64,000 bases of DNA from Marisediminicola senii (GTDB lineage: Bacteria > Actinomycetota > Actinomycetes > Actinomycetales > Microbacteriaceae): positions 25,489-89,488 of the forward strand of contig NZ_JAALGE010000005.1 in the NCBI RefSeq assembly GCF_011057645.1, written 5' to 3'. The position numbers and the translations under genes were made by a program. Under the pieces are notes generated by a model. That model was given only the letters and a program-made list of their open reading frames with translations, was not told the DNA's origin and searched no databases. Positions 8,427 through 20,253 of this stretch are shown piece by piece. Numbering within the stretch: position 1 is the stretch's first letter; the number at the start of each line of letters is the position of its first letter.

Positions 8427-11351
8427 GTGTCTATTTCCCGGGTAGAGCCCGTTTCGCCTCCTTCTGAACTGACCTTCGACGAGTCCACTCTCAGCGTTCC
8501 CGCCGACATGTCGCGCCTCGCCGTGCGCGGTGCGCGCGTGCACAACCTGCAGAACGTCGACCTCGAGATCCCCCGCGACTCGCTCGTCGTGTTTACCGGG
8601 CTGTCCGGTTCCGGCAAGTCGTCGCTCGCCTTCGACACCATTTTCGCGGAGGGCCAGCGTCGCTACGTCGAGTCGCTGTCGGCCTACGCCCGCCAGTTCC
8701 TCGGGCAGGTCGACCGACCAGACGTCGACTTCATCGAGGGCCTCAGCCCTGCGGTGTCGATCGACCAGAAGTCGACCAACCGCAACCCGCGGTCGACCGT
8801 CGGAACGATCACCGAGATCTACGACTACATGCGCCTGCTCTGGGCGCGCATCGGCATCGCCCACTGTGCCATCTGCGGCGAGGTCATCGCCAAGCAGAGC
8901 GTGCAGCAGATCGCCGACCAGCTCATGGAGCTCGAGGCAGGCACCCGCTACCAGGTGGTCAGCCCCGTCGTATCCCAGAAGAAGGGCGAGTTCGTCGACC
9001 TGTTCCGCGAACTCGCGGCCGGCGGTTACTCGCGCGCCATCGTCGACGGCAAGACCGTCCAGCTCAGCGAACCGCCGACGCTGAAGAAGCAGGTCAAGCA
9101 CGACATCTCCGTCGTCGTCGACCGCCTCGTCGCCGCCGACGACATCCTCACCCGCCTCACCGACTCGCTCGAGACCGCACTGCGGCTCACCGACGGCCTG
9201 GTCACGATCAACTTCATCGACAAGGAGGGCGACGCGGCGTTCCGCACCTTCTCCGAGAAGCTGTCGTGTCCGAACAACCATCCCGTGCAGCTCACCGAGA
9301 TCGAGCCGCGCACGTTCTCGTTCAACGCCCCGTTCGGTGCCTGCCCCGAATGCTCCGGCCTCGGTACCCGCATGTCGGTCGACACAGAGCTGGTGCTCGG
9401 CGACGAGGAGCTCAGCCTCGCCGACGGCGTCATCCTGCCGTGGACCCAGTCCGGCAAGGGCCTGTTCAACTACTTCCAGCGCCTGCTGCAGGGCCTCGCC
9501 AGCGACCTCGACTTCTCCCTCACGACCCCGTGGCGCGACCTCGACGAGAGCGTGCGCAAGGCCATCCTCACCGGCAACAACTTCGAGGTCACCGTGCGGT
9601 GGAAGAACCGCTACGGCCGCGAGATGAAGTACTCGACCGGCTTCGAGGGCGTCATGCCATACATCGAGCGCAAGTTCCTCGAGGCGGAGACCGACGCCGC
9701 TCGTCAGCGCTACTCCAGCTACCTCCGCGAGATCCCGTGCCCGGTCTGCGACGGAAAGCGCCTCAAGCCCGAGGTGCTGGCGGTCACGGTGCAAGATCAC
9801 AGTATCGCCGACGTCAGCGAACTCAGCCTCGTCAACGCGTTCGAGTTCATGCAGCAGCTCGAGCTGTCCGATCGTGACGCGGCCATCGCCGCCGCGGTGC
9901 TCCGCGAGATCAGGGCCCGGCTCGACTTCCTCATCCAGGTCGGCCTGACCTACCTCAACCTGTCGCGCTCCGCCGGGTCGCTCAGCGGGGGAGAAGCCCA
10001 GCGCATCCGCCTCGCCACCCAGATCGGCTCCGGGCTCACGGGAGTGCTGTACGTGCTCGACGAGCCCAGCATCGGGCTGCACCAGCGCGACAACCGGCGC
10101 CTGATCGAGACGCTCGTCAAGCTCAAGAACCTTGGCAACACCCTCATCGTCGTCGAGCACGACGAAGACACCATCCGCACCGCCGACTGGATCGTCGACA
10201 TCGGCCCCGGCGCCGGCGAGTACGGCGGCCAGGTCGTGCACTCCGGCTCCTACGTCGACCTGCTCGCCAACACCCGCTCGATGACCGGCGACTACCTCTC
10301 CGGGCGCAAGTCGATCGCGACACCGAAGACCCGCCGCCCCGTCGACCCCGACCGCATGGTTACCGTGCACGGTGCGAGGGCCAATAACCTCCGCAACGTC
10401 ACCGTCGACTTCCCGCTGGGCGTGCTCGTCGCCGTCACCGGGGTCAGCGGATCGGGCAAGTCGTCGCTCGTCAACGACATCCTCTACAAGGTGCTCGCCA
10501 ACGAGCTCAACGGTGCGCGCCAGATCTCGGGCAAGCACACCAGGGTCACCGGCCTCGACAACCTCGACAAGGTGGTACACGTCGACCAGGCCCCGATCGG
10601 GCGCACCCCGCGCTCCAACCCGGCCACCTACACCGGCGTCTTCGACAAGATCCGCAACCTGTTCGCCGAGACCGGCGAGGCGAAGGCACGGGGTTACCTC
10701 CCCGGCCGGTTCAGCTTCAACGTCAAGGGCGGTCGCTGCGAGAACTGCTCCGGCGACGGAACCATCAAGATCGAGATGAACTTTCTCCCCGACGTCTACG
10801 TCGTGTGCGAGGTATGCAACGGCGCCCGGTACAACCGCGACACCCTCACCGTGCACTACAAGGGCAAGAACATCGCCGAAGTGCTCGACATGCCGATCAG
10901 CGAGGCCGCCGACTTCTTCGAGGCCATCGGCTCGATCAGCCGCTTCCTCAACACCCTGGTCGACGTCGGCCTCGGCTACGTGCGCCTCGGCCAGAGCGCC
11001 ACGACGCTGTCCGGGGGAGAGGCGCAGCGCGTCAAGCTCGCCACCGAGCTGCAGAAGCGCTCGAACGGCCGCAGCATCTACGTCCTCGACGAGCCGACCA
11101 CCGGCCTGCACTTCGAAGACGTGCGCAAGCTGCTACTGGTGCTCAATGGCCTCGTCGACAAGGGCAACACGGTCATCGTCATCGAGCACAACCTCGACGT
11201 CATCAAGTCCTCCGACTGGCTCATCGACCTCGGGCCGGAGGGCGGGTCGGGCGGCGGCCAGGTCATCGGCACCGGAACGCCCGAGCAACTCGTCAAATCC
11301 AAGAAGAGCCACACCGGTACCTTCCTCAAGGAAGTCCTGGCCGGGCGGTAA
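8427..11351 (+). CDS. uvrA: Excinuclease ABC subunit A
   Basis: Damage-recognition ATPase of nucleotide excision repair, working as a dimer that loads UvrB. The 974-residue protein has two ABC modules: Walker [10 protein letters not shown] at 58-66 and a second VSGSGKSS near 672, each with an LSGGEAQR signature. Zinc-module cysteine pairs ([24 protein letters not shown] with CEVCNGARY) are intact. The GTG at 8427 is chosen because it lies seven bases after the -10 box; the next good start would be the methionine at residue 28. uvrC begins five bases after the stop, so the two are probably co-transcribed. Confidence 0.97.
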   Translation: MSISRVEPVSPPSELTFDESTLSVPADMSRLAVRGARVHNLQNVDLEIPRDSLVVFTGLSGSGKSSLAFDTIFAEGQRRYVESLSAYARQFLGQVDRPDVDFIEGLSPAVSIDQKSTNRNPRSTVGTITEIYDYMRLLWARIGIAHCAICGEVIAKQSVQQIADQLMELEAGTRYQVVSPVVSQKKGEFVDLFRELAAGGYSRAIVDGKTVQLSEPPTLKKQVKHDISVVVDRLVAADDILTRLTDSLETALRLTDGLVTINFIDKEGDAAFRTFSEKLSCPNNHPVQLTEIEPRTFSFNAPFGACPECSGLGTRMSVDTELVLGDEELSLADGVILPWTQSGKGLFNYFQRLLQGLASDLDFSLTTPWRDLDESVRKAILTGNNFEVTVRWKNRYGREMKYSTGFEGVMPYIERKFLEAETDAARQRYSSYLREIPCPVCDGKRLKPEVLAVTVQDHSIADVSELSLVNAFEFMQQLELSDRDAAIAAAVLREIRARLDFLIQVGLTYLNLSRSAGSLSGGEAQRIRLATQIGSGLTGVLYVLDEPSIGLHQRDNRRLIETLVKLKNLGNTLIVVEHDEDTIRTADWIVDIGPGAGEYGGQVVHSGSYVDLLANTRSMTGDYLSGRKSIATPKTRRPVDPDRMVTVHGARANNLRNVTVDFPLGVLVAVTGVSGSGKSSLVNDILYKVLANELNGARQISGKHTRVTGLDNLDKVVHVDQAPIGRTPRSNPATYTGVFDKIRNLFAETGEAKARGYLPGRFSFNVKGGRCENCSGDGTIKIEMNFLPDVYVVCEVCNGARYNRDTLTVHYKGKNIAEVLDMPISEAADFFEAIGSISRFLNTLVDVGLGYVRLGQSATTLSGGEAQRVKLATELQKRSNGRSIYVLDEPTTGLHFEDVRKLLLVLNGLVDKGNTVIVIEHNLDVIKSSDWLIDLGPEGGSGGGQVIGTGTPEQLVKSKKSHTGTFLKEVLAGR

Positions 11352-11356
11352 CGGGC

Positions 11357-13231
11357 ATGGCCGACACAGTGCACTACCGGCCGAAGGCCGGCGAGATTCC
11401 CACCCAGCCCGGGGTGTATCGATTCCGGGATGCCACGGGCCGGGTGCTCTACGTCGGCAAGGCCAACTCCCTCCGCGCGAGGCTGAGCAATTACTTCGCG
11501 CCGCTGCGGAGCCTCCACGAGCGAACCCGCCGCATGGTGCTCAGCGCCGACTCAGTCGAGTGGACCGTCGTCGGCACCGAGTTCGAGGCACTGCAGCTTG
11601 AATACACCTGGATCAAAGAGTTCGACCCGCCCTTCAACGTCAAGTTCCGCGACGACAAGACCTATCCGTACCTCGCGATCACCCTCGGTGACCCGGTGCC
11701 CAGGGTGTTGGTCACCCGCAACAAGAACCTCAGCGGTGCGCGGTACTTCGGTCCGTACACCAAGGTGTGGGCGATCCGCGAGACCGTCGACCAGATGCTC
11801 AAGGCGTTCCCGATGCGCAGCTGCTCCGACTCCACCTACAAGCGGGCCGAGCAGACCGGAAGGCCATGCCTGCTCGGCGAGATCGGCAAGTGCGTCGCCC
11901 CGTGCGTCGGCCGGGTCACCAAAGAAGAGCACAAGTCGGTCGCCGTCGACTTCGCCTCCTTCATGGGCGGCAACGACTCCCGCTACCTCGCCGAGCTCAA
12001 CGCCAAGATGAAGAAGGCCGCGCAGGAGCAGGAGTACGAGGCGGCAGCCCGCTACCGCGACCAGCTCGGCGCACTCGAGGCCGCGCTGTCGAAGAGCACC
12101 GTCGTGCTGCACGACGACGTCGACGTCGACATCTTCGGCATCGCCCACGACGAACTGGCCGCCGCCGTGCAGCAGTTCCTGGTGCGCGGTGGGCGCATCC
12201 GCGGTGTGCGCAGCTGGGTGGTCGACAAGGAGCTCGACCTCGACCTCGGCGGCCTCGTCGACACGGTGCTGCAGAACGCCTACGAAGACGACGTGCCGCC
12301 CCGCGAGGTCATCGTGCCTGAACTGCCCGCCGATGCCGCCCCGCTCGAACTGCTGCTCAGCAGCATCCGCGCCGACCGACTCCCGCGTGGTGCGGGCCGG
12401 GTGTCCATTCGCACCGCGCAGCGTGGCGAGAAAGCCGCCCTCGCGTTGACCGTCGCGACGAACGCCAAAAACTCCCTCATGCTCTACAAGACCCGCCGCA
12501 GCGGCGACTTCGTGGCTCGCTCGCAGGCGCTCTCCGACATCCAGAAAGCGCTCGGTATGCCTGATGCGCCGTTGCGGATGGAGTGCTACGACGTGTCGCA
12601 CCTCAGCGGCACCAACATCGTCGCGTCGATGGTCGTGTTCGAAGACGGGCTGCCCCGCAAGGACCAGTACCGCCGGTTCAGCATTCCCGACTCCACCGAC
12701 GACACCCAGTCGATCTACCAGACCCTCTCCCGCAGGCTCGCGAACGTGGGCGAGGAGACATCGCGGGCGGACGACGCCGACACCGGCGTCAAGAAGTTCG
12801 CTTACCGCCCCAACCTGCTCATCGTCGACGGTGGCCAGCCTCAGGTCGCCGCGGCGGCGAAGGCGATGCGGGAGGCCGGCGTGACCGACATTCAGCTGTG
12901 CGGAATCGCCAAGCGGCTCGAAGAGATCTGGGTGCCCGACTCCGACTATCCCGTGATCCTGCCGCGCAACAGCGACGCCCTGTTCCTGTTCCAGCGCATC
13001 CGCGACGAGGCCCACCGGTTCGCGATCAGCTACCAGCGGCAGAAGCGCTCCAGCGACATCACGTCGCAACTGGCGACTATCCCGGGGCTCGGCCCGTCGC
13101 GCATCCGTGAGCTGTTGCGCCACTTCGGGTCGGTGAAGCAGCTCCGTGCGGCGCAGCCCGACGCGATCGCCGAGGTCAAGGGCATCGGGCCCGCCCTCTC
13201 GGAGGTCATCTACCGGGCACTGCGGCAGTAG
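11357..13231 (+). CDS. uvrC: Excinuclease ABC subunit C
   Basis: Dual-incision endonuclease of nucleotide excision repair. The 624 residues contain the GIY-YIG nuclease domain (GVY at 19-21, YVG at 32-34), a UVR motif near 216-245 that binds UvrB, the RNase H-like 5'-incision domain ([10 protein letters not shown] and [11 protein letters not shown], with its acidic residues) and two helix-hairpin-helix motifs at about 572-620. I start at the ATG at 11357, five bases after uvrA; longer frames overlapping uvrA are not credible. Translation is probably coupled to uvrA and the gene shares its damage-responsive promoter. Confidence 0.97.
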   Translation: MADTVHYRPKAGEIPTQPGVYRFRDATGRVLYVGKANSLRARLSNYFAPLRSLHERTRRMVLSADSVEWTVVGTEFEALQLEYTWIKEFDPPFNVKFRDDKTYPYLAITLGDPVPRVLVTRNKNLSGARYFGPYTKVWAIRETVDQMLKAFPMRSCSDSTYKRAEQTGRPCLLGEIGKCVAPCVGRVTKEEHKSVAVDFASFMGGNDSRYLAELNAKMKKAAQEQEYEAAARYRDQLGALEAALSKSTVVLHDDVDVDIFGIAHDELAAAVQQFLVRGGRIRGVRSWVVDKELDLDLGGLVDTVLQNAYEDDVPPREVIVPELPADAAPLELLLSSIRADRLPRGAGRVSIRTAQRGEKAALALTVATNAKNSLMLYKTRRSGDFVARSQALSDIQKALGMPDAPLRMECYDVSHLSGTNIVASMVVFEDGLPRKDQYRRFSIPDSTDDTQSIYQTLSRRLANVGEETSRADDADTGVKKFAYRPNLLIVDGGQPQVAAAAKAMREAGVTDIQLCGIAKRLEEIWVPDSDYPVILPRNSDALFLFQRIRDEAHRFAISYQRQKRSSDITSQLATIPGLGPSRIRELLRHFGSVKQLRAAQPDAIAEVKGIGPALSEVIYRALRQ

Positions 13232-13331
13232 GGGCGGCACCGGGCATCGGTAGTCTTGATGACAACACATGGAACGCATCGTGGGCGCGCAACCGCCCGG
13301 TGTTCCGAACCAGGGGCGTGAAAGAGAGCGG

Positions 13332-14201
13332 ATGGCAGGCGAGCAGCAACAGGTCCTGATCGTCACCGGCATGTCCGGGGCGGGTCGGTCGACCGTCGGC
13401 AACGCGCTGGAAGACCTCGGCTGGTATGTGGTCGACAACCTCCCCCCGCAGATGCTCCGCCCGCTGGTCGACCTCGTCGAACGCGCGGGCACTTCGCTGC
13501 CCAAGATCGCGGCCGTCGTCGACGTGCGCGGGGGCAAGCTGTTCTCCGACCTGCGCGACATCGTCGAGTCGTTGCGGCAGGGAACCCGCCTCCGCGTGCT
13601 CTTCCTTGAGGCGACGGATGCTGCCCTGGTGCGTCGCTTCGAGCAGGTACGTCGTCCCCATCCGCTGCAGGACGACGGCACGATCCTCGATGGCATCACC
13701 GCCGAGCGTGCCCGCATGCTCGACATGCGGGAGGCCAGCGACCTCATCATCGACACGTCAGACCTCAACATCCACCAACTCGCGACAGTGATCGCGGGCA
13801 GCTTCGCCGGCGCCGACACCGCCGCCCTGCAGATCACCGTGCTCAGCTTCGGCTACAAGTACGGGCTGCCCTCCGACGCCGACATGGTCGCCGACATGCG
13901 ATTCCTTCCGAACCCTTTCTGGCACAGCGAACTGCGACCGTTCACCGGGCTCGACCCGCAGGTCAGCGAGTTCGTGCTGGCGCAGGAGGGAGCGGCCGAA
14001 TTCGTCACCAACTACGTGGCGGCGATCGCCCCCGTGCTCGCCGGCTACCAGCGGGAGAACAAGAGACACGCTACGATCGCCGTTGGCTGTACCGGTGGAA
14101 AGCACCGCTCGGTCGCGGTGGTAGAAGAACTGGCCGCGCGACTCAGGGATCAACCAGGCGTCGCCGTGAGCATCAAGCACCGAGACCTCGGCCGGGAGTG
14201 A
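13332..14201 (+). CDS. rapZ: RNase adapter / nucleotide-binding protein RapZ
   Basis: P-loop protein of the RapZ/YvcJ family. In E. coli RapZ steers RNase E toward a small RNA controlling amino-sugar synthesis; its job in actinobacteria is not settled. Walker A GMSGAGRS is at residues 13-20, and the C-terminal domain has the conserved CTGGKHRSV segment. The ATG at 13332 has a purine-rich GAAAGAGAG upstream and gives 289 residues, the usual length. An alternative in-frame ATG at 13269 lies 12 bases after a TAGTCT box and would add 21 residues. Next to whiA, as in most actinobacteria. Confidence 0.9.
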   Translation: MAGEQQQVLIVTGMSGAGRSTVGNALEDLGWYVVDNLPPQMLRPLVDLVERAGTSLPKIAAVVDVRGGKLFSDLRDIVESLRQGTRLRVLFLEATDAALVRRFEQVRRPHPLQDDGTILDGITAERARMLDMREASDLIIDTSDLNIHQLATVIAGSFAGADTAALQITVLSFGYKYGLPSDADMVADMRFLPNPFWHSELRPFTGLDPQVSEFVLAQEGAAEFVTNYVAAIAPVLAGYQRENKRHATIAVGCTGGKHRSVAVVEELAARLRDQPGVAVSIKHRDLGRE

Positions 14202-14356
14202 TCCGCGAGCACCGGGTCGCGGGTGCCGTACGCGCACGGCCATAGGACGCGTGCCACGCAGGCGGGCGACACCACGGGGCCGATGACGCAGCCGCGAGGC
14301 GCCAGTCGCCATTACGAATTCAGAACGCCGAGACTCGAACAAAGGACCCTCCCACC

Positions 14357-15337
14357 GTGGCACTTACCGCAGAGGTCAAAGACGAGCTGGCCAGGATCGA
14401 CGTCCCCAAGACGACGGTGCGGGCGGCAGAGCTGGCCACGATCCTCAGGTTCTCGGGCGGCCTGCACCTCATCTCCGGGCGCATCGCCGTCGAATCCGAG
14501 CTCGATACCGCCCAGCTGGCCCGGCGCGTGCGCAAGGACCTCGCCGAGCTGTACGGCGTACGGAGCGAGATCTCGGTGATCACCGCATCCGGGCTCCGTC
14601 GCACCAACCACTACCTCGTCCGCGTGCTCGAGGGTGGCGAGACCCTAGCCAGGCAGACCGGGCTGCTCGACGCTCGCCGTCGTCCTATTCGCGGCCTGCC
14701 CAACAAGCTCACCACCGGCAACACCGACGAGCTCGCGGCAGTGTGGCGGGGCGCGTTCCTCGCCCACGGGTCGCTGACCGATCCCGGCCGCTCCGCTGCG
14801 CTCGAGATCACCTGCCCGGGCAACGAGTCGGCGATGGCACTGGTCGGGGCCGCCGGCCGGCTCAAGATCCAGGCGAAGGCCCGCGAGGTGCGAGGCGTGC
14901 ACCGCGTCGTCATCCGCGACGGCGATGCCATCAGCGCCATGCTCGTGCACATGGGCGCGAAAGCCACCGTCGTGAACTGGGAAGAGCTCCGCCAGCGCCG
15001 CGAGGTGCGCGCAACGGCGAACCGCCTCGTCAACTTCGACGATGCCAACCTGCGACGCTCGGCGCAGGCCGCGGTAGCCGCCTGCGCCAGGGTCGAACGC
15101 GCCCTCGAGATCCTCGACGGCGACGTACCGGAGCACCTCCGCTACGCGGGCGAGCTGCGGCTGCGGTTCCGGGATTCCAGCCTCGACGAGCTCGGCCACC
15201 ACGCCGACCCGCCGATGACCAAGGACGCCGTCGCCGGCCGGGTGCGCCGACTGCTGGCGATGGCCGACAAGCGCGCCGTCGAACTCGGGATCGCGGGCAC
15301 CGACGCCAATCTCCCCCCTGACTACGAAGACGCCTGA
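14357..15337 (+). CDS. whiA: WhiA family DNA-binding regulator
   Basis: Sporulation/cell-division regulator family (DUF199). In Streptomyces WhiA works with WhiB; in non-sporulating actinobacteria it is thought to act in cell division. The 326-residue protein has the N-terminal degenerate LAGLIDADG homing-endonuclease-like fold and the C-terminal helix-turn-helix region ([20 protein letters not shown]). The start is GTG with AAAGGA upstream. The 155 bases separating it from rapZ suggest it can have its own promoter, although I see no clear box. Confidence 0.94.
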   Translation: MALTAEVKDELARIDVPKTTVRAAELATILRFSGGLHLISGRIAVESELDTAQLARRVRKDLAELYGVRSEISVITASGLRRTNHYLVRVLEGGETLARQTGLLDARRRPIRGLPNKLTTGNTDELAAVWRGAFLAHGSLTDPGRSAALEITCPGNESAMALVGAAGRLKIQAKAREVRGVHRVVIRDGDAISAMLVHMGAKATVVNWEELRQRREVRATANRLVNFDDANLRRSAQAAVAACARVERALEILDGDVPEHLRYAGELRLRFRDSSLDELGHHADPPMTKDAVAGRVRRLLAMADKRAVELGIAGTDANLPPDYEDA

Positions 15338-15408
15338 GTAGCGCGGTCCGTGGGCGGCGTCGCACGGGTTTCTGGGTACGCGGGGGAGCAGGTGCAGCCT
15401 CCGATTAC

Positions 15409-15414
15409 TAGACT
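15409..15414 (+). promoter_or_regulatory. Possible -10 box of sodA
   Basis: TAGACT fits the TAnnnT pattern and would give a leader of roughly 60 bases before the sodA ATG. No good -35 hexamer is visible. Confidence 0.35.
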
Positions 15415-15478
15415 TGACCAGTCATCCGGTTTGCCGATGCTCGGCCTCCGGACACATCGACGCAAGGAGAAATCACCC

Positions 15479-16105
15479 ATGGCTGAATACACCCTCCCAA
15501 CCCTCGCCTACGACTATGCGGCCCTCGAGCCCAGCATCAGCGGTGCCATCATGGAGCTGCACCACAGCAAGCACCACCAGGCATACGTGACCGGTGCGAA
15601 CACCGCCCTCGCGCAGCTCGCCGAGGCCCGCGACTCCGGCAACCTCGCCAACGTCAACAAGCTGCAGAAAGACCTCGCCTTCAACCTCGGCGGCCACGTC
15701 AACCACTCGATCTTCTGGACCAACCTGTCGCCCAACGGCGGCGACAAGCCGGTCGGCGAGCTCGCAGCAGCGATCGACGACAACTTCGGGTCCTTCGACA
15801 AGTTCACCGCGCACTTCACCGCCGCTGCCCTCGGCGTGCAGGGCTCCGGATGGTCCGTACTCGTCTGGGACTCCATCGGACAGCAGCTCATCGTGCAGCA
15901 GTTCTTCGACCAGCAGAGCAACTTCGCCGCCGGCACCGTGCCCGTGCTGATGCTCGACGTCTGGGAGCACGCTTACTACCTCGACTACAAGAACGTGCGC
16001 GCCGACTACGTCAAGGCGTTCTGGAACATCGTCGACTGGGAGAACGTCTCGCAGCGCTTCGAGACGGCCCGCGTCAAGACGAACGGCCTGCTGGTACTGT
16101 CATAG
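15479..16105 (+). CDS. sodA: Superoxide dismutase (Mn/Fe family)
   Basis: Dismutates superoxide to hydrogen peroxide and oxygen. The 208 residues carry all four metal ligands: His28 (ELHHSKHH), His76 (NHSIFW), Asp160 and His164 ([12 protein letters not shown]). I cannot tell manganese from iron preference by eye. The ATG at 15479 has AAGGAG twelve bases upstream and starts the canonical [15 protein letters not shown] sequence; longer upstream frames are rejected. No signal peptide, so cytosolic. Two GC-rich hairpins follow the stop. Confidence 0.96.
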   Translation: MAEYTLPTLAYDYAALEPSISGAIMELHHSKHHQAYVTGANTALAQLAEARDSGNLANVNKLQKDLAFNLGGHVNHSIFWTNLSPNGGDKPVGELAAAIDDNFGSFDKFTAHFTAAALGVQGSGWSVLVWDSIGQQLIVQQFFDQQSNFAAGTVPVLMLDVWEHAYYLDYKNVRADYVKAFWNIVDWENVSQRFETARVKTNGLLVLS

Positions 16106-16111
16106 CGGCTG

Positions 16112-16160
16112 GGTGCCCGGGGCGACCCGGGCACCTCCCCAGCGCGGGCCATGCCCGCGC
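16112..16160 (+). terminator. Two consecutive hairpins after sodA
   Basis: First hairpin 16112-16135: 10-bp stem with a GCGA loop. Second 16142-16160: 8-bp GCGCGGGC stem with a CAT loop. They lie directly after the sodA stop and before gap. T runs are weak, so they may be terminators or RNA-stabilising structures. Confidence 0.55.
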
Positions 16161-16206
16161 ATCTCATCACCGTTTTCCCCCGTGATACCCGGCTTCACCC
16201 CGCGCC

Positions 16207-17242
<1,036 letters not shown>

Positions 17243-17260
17243 GCGCCGCGGGGTAATCGG

Positions 17261-18478
17261 GTGTCTCTTCGCACCATCGAATCGCTCGGATCGCTGGCGG
17301 GGAAGACCGTCATCCTCCGCTGCGACCTGAACGTCCCGTTGAAGGACGGCGAGATCACCGACGACGGGCGCATCCGCGCGTCGCTGCCCACCCTCGGCGC
17401 CCTCACCGGCGCCGGGGCTCGCGTCGTCGTGATCTCGCACCTCGGACGCCCGGACGGCGAGGTCGTCGAGAAGTACAGCCTCGCCCCGGTCGCGGCGCGG
17501 CTCTCCGAGCTACTGGGTGTCGACGTGCCGTTCGCCGCAGACACCTGTGGACCGTCGGCGAAGGCCGTGGTCGCAAGCCTCGGCGACGGAGACGTCGCCG
17601 TGATGGAGAACCTGCGGTTCACCCCGGGGGAGACCTCGAAATCGGCAGACGAGCGCCGCGCGTTCGCCGGGCAGCTCGCAGAGCTCGGCGACGTGCTCGT
17701 CTCCGACGGGTTCGGCGTGGTGCACCGCAAGCAGGCCAGCGTCTACGAGCTCGCAGAAATCCTTCCGAGCTCGGCCGGACTGCTGATCGCCTCCGAACTC
17801 GACGTGCTCGACCGCCTCACGGCGTCGCCGCAGAAGCCGTACGCGGTGGTACTCGGCGGGTCCAAGGTGTCGGACAAGCTCGGCGTCATCGAGCACCTGC
17901 TGCCCAGGGTGGATTCCATCCTGATCGGCGGGGGAATGCTGTTCACCTTCCTCGCGGCCCAGGGCCACGCGGTCGGAGCCAGCCTGCTGGAGAACGACCA
18001 GCTCGACACCGTGCGCGGTTACCTCGATGAGGCGACGAAGCGCGGTGTCGACATCGTGCTTCCCACCGACGTCGTCGTGGCGTCGACCTTCGCCGCCGAC
18101 GCCGAGCACGTGGTTCGCCCGGCCGACTCGATCGAGAATACCGAGTTCGGCGATGCCGGAATCGGACTGGACATCGGACCAGACACGGCCGCGGCGTTCG
18201 CCGGCGTCATCCGTTCTTCGAAAACCGTCTTCTGGAACGGCCCGATGGGCGTGTTCGAGTTCGACGCGTTCTCGGGCGGAACCAAGACGGTGGCCCAGGC
18301 CCTGACCGAGGTCGACGGCCTCTCCGTGGTCGGCGGGGGTGACTCGGCGGCAGCAGTTCGTGCGCTGGGGTTCTCCGACGATCAGTTCGGACATATTTCA
18401 ACGGGTGGCGGCGCCAGTCTCGAGTTCCTCGAGGGCAAGCACCTCCCAGGACTGGAGGTACTCGGATGGCAAGCATGA
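17261..18478 (+). CDS. pgk: Phosphoglycerate kinase
   Basis: Transfers phosphate from 1,3-bisphosphoglycerate to ADP. The 405 residues include the family signature RCDLNVPL near residue 25, the hinge/nucleotide segment GGSKVSDKL and the C-terminal glycine-rich GGGDSAAAV loop. The start is GTG with only a weak GGGG stretch upstream, so translation may be coupled to gap. The last 13 bases overlap tpiA. Confidence 0.96.
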   Translation: MSLRTIESLGSLAGKTVILRCDLNVPLKDGEITDDGRIRASLPTLGALTGAGARVVVISHLGRPDGEVVEKYSLAPVAARLSELLGVDVPFAADTCGPSAKAVVASLGDGDVAVMENLRFTPGETSKSADERRAFAGQLAELGDVLVSDGFGVVHRKQASVYELAEILPSSAGLLIASELDVLDRLTASPQKPYAVVLGGSKVSDKLGVIEHLLPRVDSILIGGGMLFTFLAAQGHAVGASLLENDQLDTVRGYLDEATKRGVDIVLPTDVVVASTFAADAEHVVRPADSIENTEFGDAGIGLDIGPDTAAAFAGVIRSSKTVFWNGPMGVFEFDAFSGGTKTVAQALTEVDGLSVVGGGDSAAAVRALGFSDDQFGHISTGGGASLEFLEGKHLPGLEVLGWQA

Positions 18479-19269
18479 CGACGACAGGTACGAGGCTGCC
18501 CCTCATCGCGGGCAACTGGAAGCTCAACCTCGACCACCTGCAGGCGATCGCATTCGTGCAGAAGCTCGCGTGGAGCCTCAAGGACGCCGCGGTCGACTTC
18601 GACGCCGTCGAGGTCGCGGTGTTCCCGCCGTTCACCGACATCCGTTCGGTCCAGACCCTGGTGTCGGCAGACAAGCTGCCCATCGCCTACGGCGCGCAGG
18701 ATGTCTCGCAGCATGACACTGGCGCCTACACCGGCGAGATCTCCGGGGCATTCCTCAAGGCCCTCGAGTGCCGGTACGTGATCATCGGCCACTCTGAGCG
18801 ACGCACCCTTCACGCCGAGGGTGACGACGTGGTCGCTGCCAAGACCGCGGCGGCGCTGAAGCACGGGCTCGTTCCCGTCATCTGCGTCGGCGAGACGGCA
18901 GACGACCTCGAGACCCACGGGCCGAGTGCCGTTCCCGTTGCGCAGCTGACGGCGGCACTCGCCGACGTCGCGGCCGACGCTGACATCGTCGTGGCCTACG
19001 AACCCGTCTGGGCCATCGGTTCGGGCAAGGCAGCCACCCCGGAGCAGGCGGAGCAGGTCGCCGCTCGCCTCCGCGAGGTGGTCGCTGAAGCCCTCGGTGC
19101 AGACGCCGCCGCAGCGACCCGCATCCTCTACGGCGGTTCCGTCAAGGCGAACAACATCGCCGGGTTCATGCGACAGCCCAACGTGGACGGCGCCCTCGTT
19201 GGTGGCGCGAGCCTCGACATCCAGGAGTTCTCGGCCATCTCGAGGTTCCACCAGCACGTCGGGGTCTGA
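18466..19269 (+). CDS. tpiA: Triosephosphate isomerase
   Basis: Interconverts dihydroxyacetone phosphate and glyceraldehyde 3-phosphate. The 267-residue TIM barrel has Lys19 (GNWKLN), His109 (IIGHSERR) and catalytic Glu179 ([10 protein letters not shown]). The ATG at 18466 is served by GGAGG eight bases upstream, inside pgk, so the genes overlap by 13 bases; a second ATG at 18475 lacks a well-placed ribosome binding site. A very stable hairpin follows, ending the gap-pgk-tpiA unit. Confidence 0.96.
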   Translation: MASMTTTGTRLPLIAGNWKLNLDHLQAIAFVQKLAWSLKDAAVDFDAVEVAVFPPFTDIRSVQTLVSADKLPIAYGAQDVSQHDTGAYTGEISGAFLKALECRYVIIGHSERRTLHAEGDDVVAAKTAAALKHGLVPVICVGETADDLETHGPSAVPVAQLTAALADVAADADIVVAYEPVWAIGSGKAATPEQAEQVAARLREVVAEALGADAAAATRILYGGSVKANNIAGFMRQPNVDGALVGGASLDIQEFSAISRFHQHVGV

Positions 19270-19323
19270 GCACGCGTCACCAGGCGGCCGACCGGTCGTC
19301 GGTTCACCGAGTGGCGAGCACTC

Positions 19324-19364
19324 CAGGAATGCGCCCCGGGCTTCGCGCCCGGGGCGCATTCCTG
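19324..19364. terminator. Strong hairpin after tpiA
   Basis: An 18-bp perfect inverted repeat with a five-base loop starts 55 bases after the tpiA stop. It is the most stable hairpin in the window. No T run follows, but a stem this GC-rich is a plausible intrinsic or RNA-stabilising 3' end. Confidence 0.75.
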
Positions 19365-19378
19365 TGTTCGGACGCCAT

Positions 19379-19450
19379 CGACTGGCGCAGGCGTGCACTC
19401 GGCCGACACCGATTGGCGCAGGCGTGCACTCGGCCGACACCGATTGGCGC
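19379..19450. repeat. 31-bp tandem repeat, about 2.3 copies, before secG
   Basis: Two 31-bp copies (19379-19409 and 19410-19440) differ at a single base, and ten bases of a third copy follow. The unit contains a GTGCAC palindrome. It lies between the tpiA terminator and the secG promoter and codes for nothing credible. Confidence 0.85.
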
Positions 19451-19489
19451 GTCCCCTGAGCGGCATCGTCCGGTATGGCACGCCCCGGA

Positions 19490-19495
19490 TATACT
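19490..19495 (+). promoter_or_regulatory. -10 box of secG
   Basis: TATACT is close to the bacterial consensus and lies about 35 bases before the secG start. The expected -35 region is not recognisable, which is common in actinobacteria. Confidence 0.55.
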
Positions 19496-19529
19496 TGTCA
19501 CCGTTCGTCAAGGTTCCGAAAGGCTTTTT

Positions 19530-19781
19530 GTGGAAATTCTTCAGGTTGTATTGCAGGTTCTGCTCGGTATCACGAGCCTGCTGCTCACCCTCCTCATCCT
19601 CCTGCACCGCGGTCGCGGCGGGGGACTCTCCGACATGTTCGGCGGTGGGGTGACCTCGAACCTCGGGGCGTCGGGAGTCGCCGAACGTAACCTCAATCGC
19701 ATCACGGTGTTCCTCGGTCTGTTCTGGATCACCTGCATCATCGTTCTCGGGCTCATCACTAAATTCGACGCGGCAGGGTAG
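19530..19781 (+). CDS. secG: Preprotein translocase subunit SecG
   Basis: Small membrane partner of SecYE in the protein-export channel. The 83-residue protein has two hydrophobic helices (about 4-24 and 55-77) joined by the glycine-rich cytoplasmic loop GRGGGLSDMFGGG that identifies SecG. The GTG start has GAAAGG about seven bases upstream; longer open frames through the repeat region are rejected. It follows tpiA as in many actinobacteria, and rbpA begins eight bases after its stop. Confidence 0.93.
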   Translation: MEILQVVLQVLLGITSLLLTLLILLHRGRGGGLSDMFGGGVTSNLGASGVAERNLNRITVFLGLFWITCIIVLGLITKFDAAG

Positions 19782-19789
19782 GTCTCGAC

Positions 19790-20149
19790 ATGGCATCAGG
19801 TGGCAGCGCTATTCGGGGGTCTCGCGTCGGTTCCGGACCGATGGGCGAACAGGACAGGGGATTCCACGCGGAGCGGGTCGCCGTATCGTACTGGGACGAG
19901 CTGGGCAACGAGACGGTGCGGTATTTCTCCGCCAGCGTGCCCGACGACGAGATCCCGGCCACCATCGATTCCCCGCAGTCCGGGCTCCCCGCCGGTCGTG
20001 ACAAAGCGAACCCGCCGAGCCTGTCGAAGATGGAGCCATACAAGACCCATCTCGCGTACGTGAAGGAGCGTCGCACCGAAGAAGAGGCGGCGCAGCTTCT
20101 CGACGAGGCCCTCCGGGCGCTCCGAGCGCGGCGCGGCCTCGCCAACTGA
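19790..20149 (+). CDS. rbpA: RNA polymerase-binding protein RbpA
   Basis: Actinobacterial transcription factor that binds RNA polymerase and group 1/2 sigma factors and stabilises open complexes. The 119-residue protein has the N-terminal tail with IRGSRVGSGPMGE, the core domain (RVAVSYWDELGNETVRYFSASVPDDEIP) and the C-terminal sigma-interaction domain (PYKTHLAYVKERRTEEEAAQLL). No cysteine is present at all, so this version cannot hold the zinc reported for Streptomyces RbpA. Probably co-transcribed with secG; a terminator follows. Confidence 0.92.
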   Translation: MASGGSAIRGSRVGSGPMGEQDRGFHAERVAVSYWDELGNETVRYFSASVPDDEIPATIDSPQSGLPAGRDKANPPSLSKMEPYKTHLAYVKERRTEEEAAQLLDEALRALRARRGLAN

Positions 20150-20181
20150 GGCGGCAGGGACAAACCCACCCACACGACAGA

Positions 20182-20215
20182 AAAGCACCCGCGCAGATCG
20201 CTGCGCGGGTGCTTT
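20182..20215. terminator. Terminator after rbpA
   Basis: A 15-bp perfect stem with an ATCG loop ends in TTT. It lies between convergent rbpA and pgl and can act in both directions, with AAA on the other side. Confidence 0.85.
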
Positions 20216-20253
20216 GTCGTCGGGTCGGAATGAGCCGGGCGACGGCGACGCCG

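Noticed and set aside
8325..11111. A 928-codon open frame on the minus strand across uvrA
   Set aside because: It is antisense to a complete, motif-rich uvrA. Long antisense frames are expected in high-GC DNA, and its Glu/Asp/Val/Leu/Arg-biased composition mirrors uvrA codons.
10805..11356. N-terminal extension of uvrC into uvrA
   Set aside because: The extension is antithetical to UvrC family starts and overlaps the uvrA C-terminal ABC motifs; ATG 11357 gives the canonical N-terminus.
13269..13331. Earlier ATG for rapZ at 13269
   Set aside because: Possible because a TAGTCT box lies 12 bases upstream, but the spacing is not the leaderless one seen elsewhere, and 13332 has a purine-rich ribosome binding site and the usual length. 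Kept as an alternative only.
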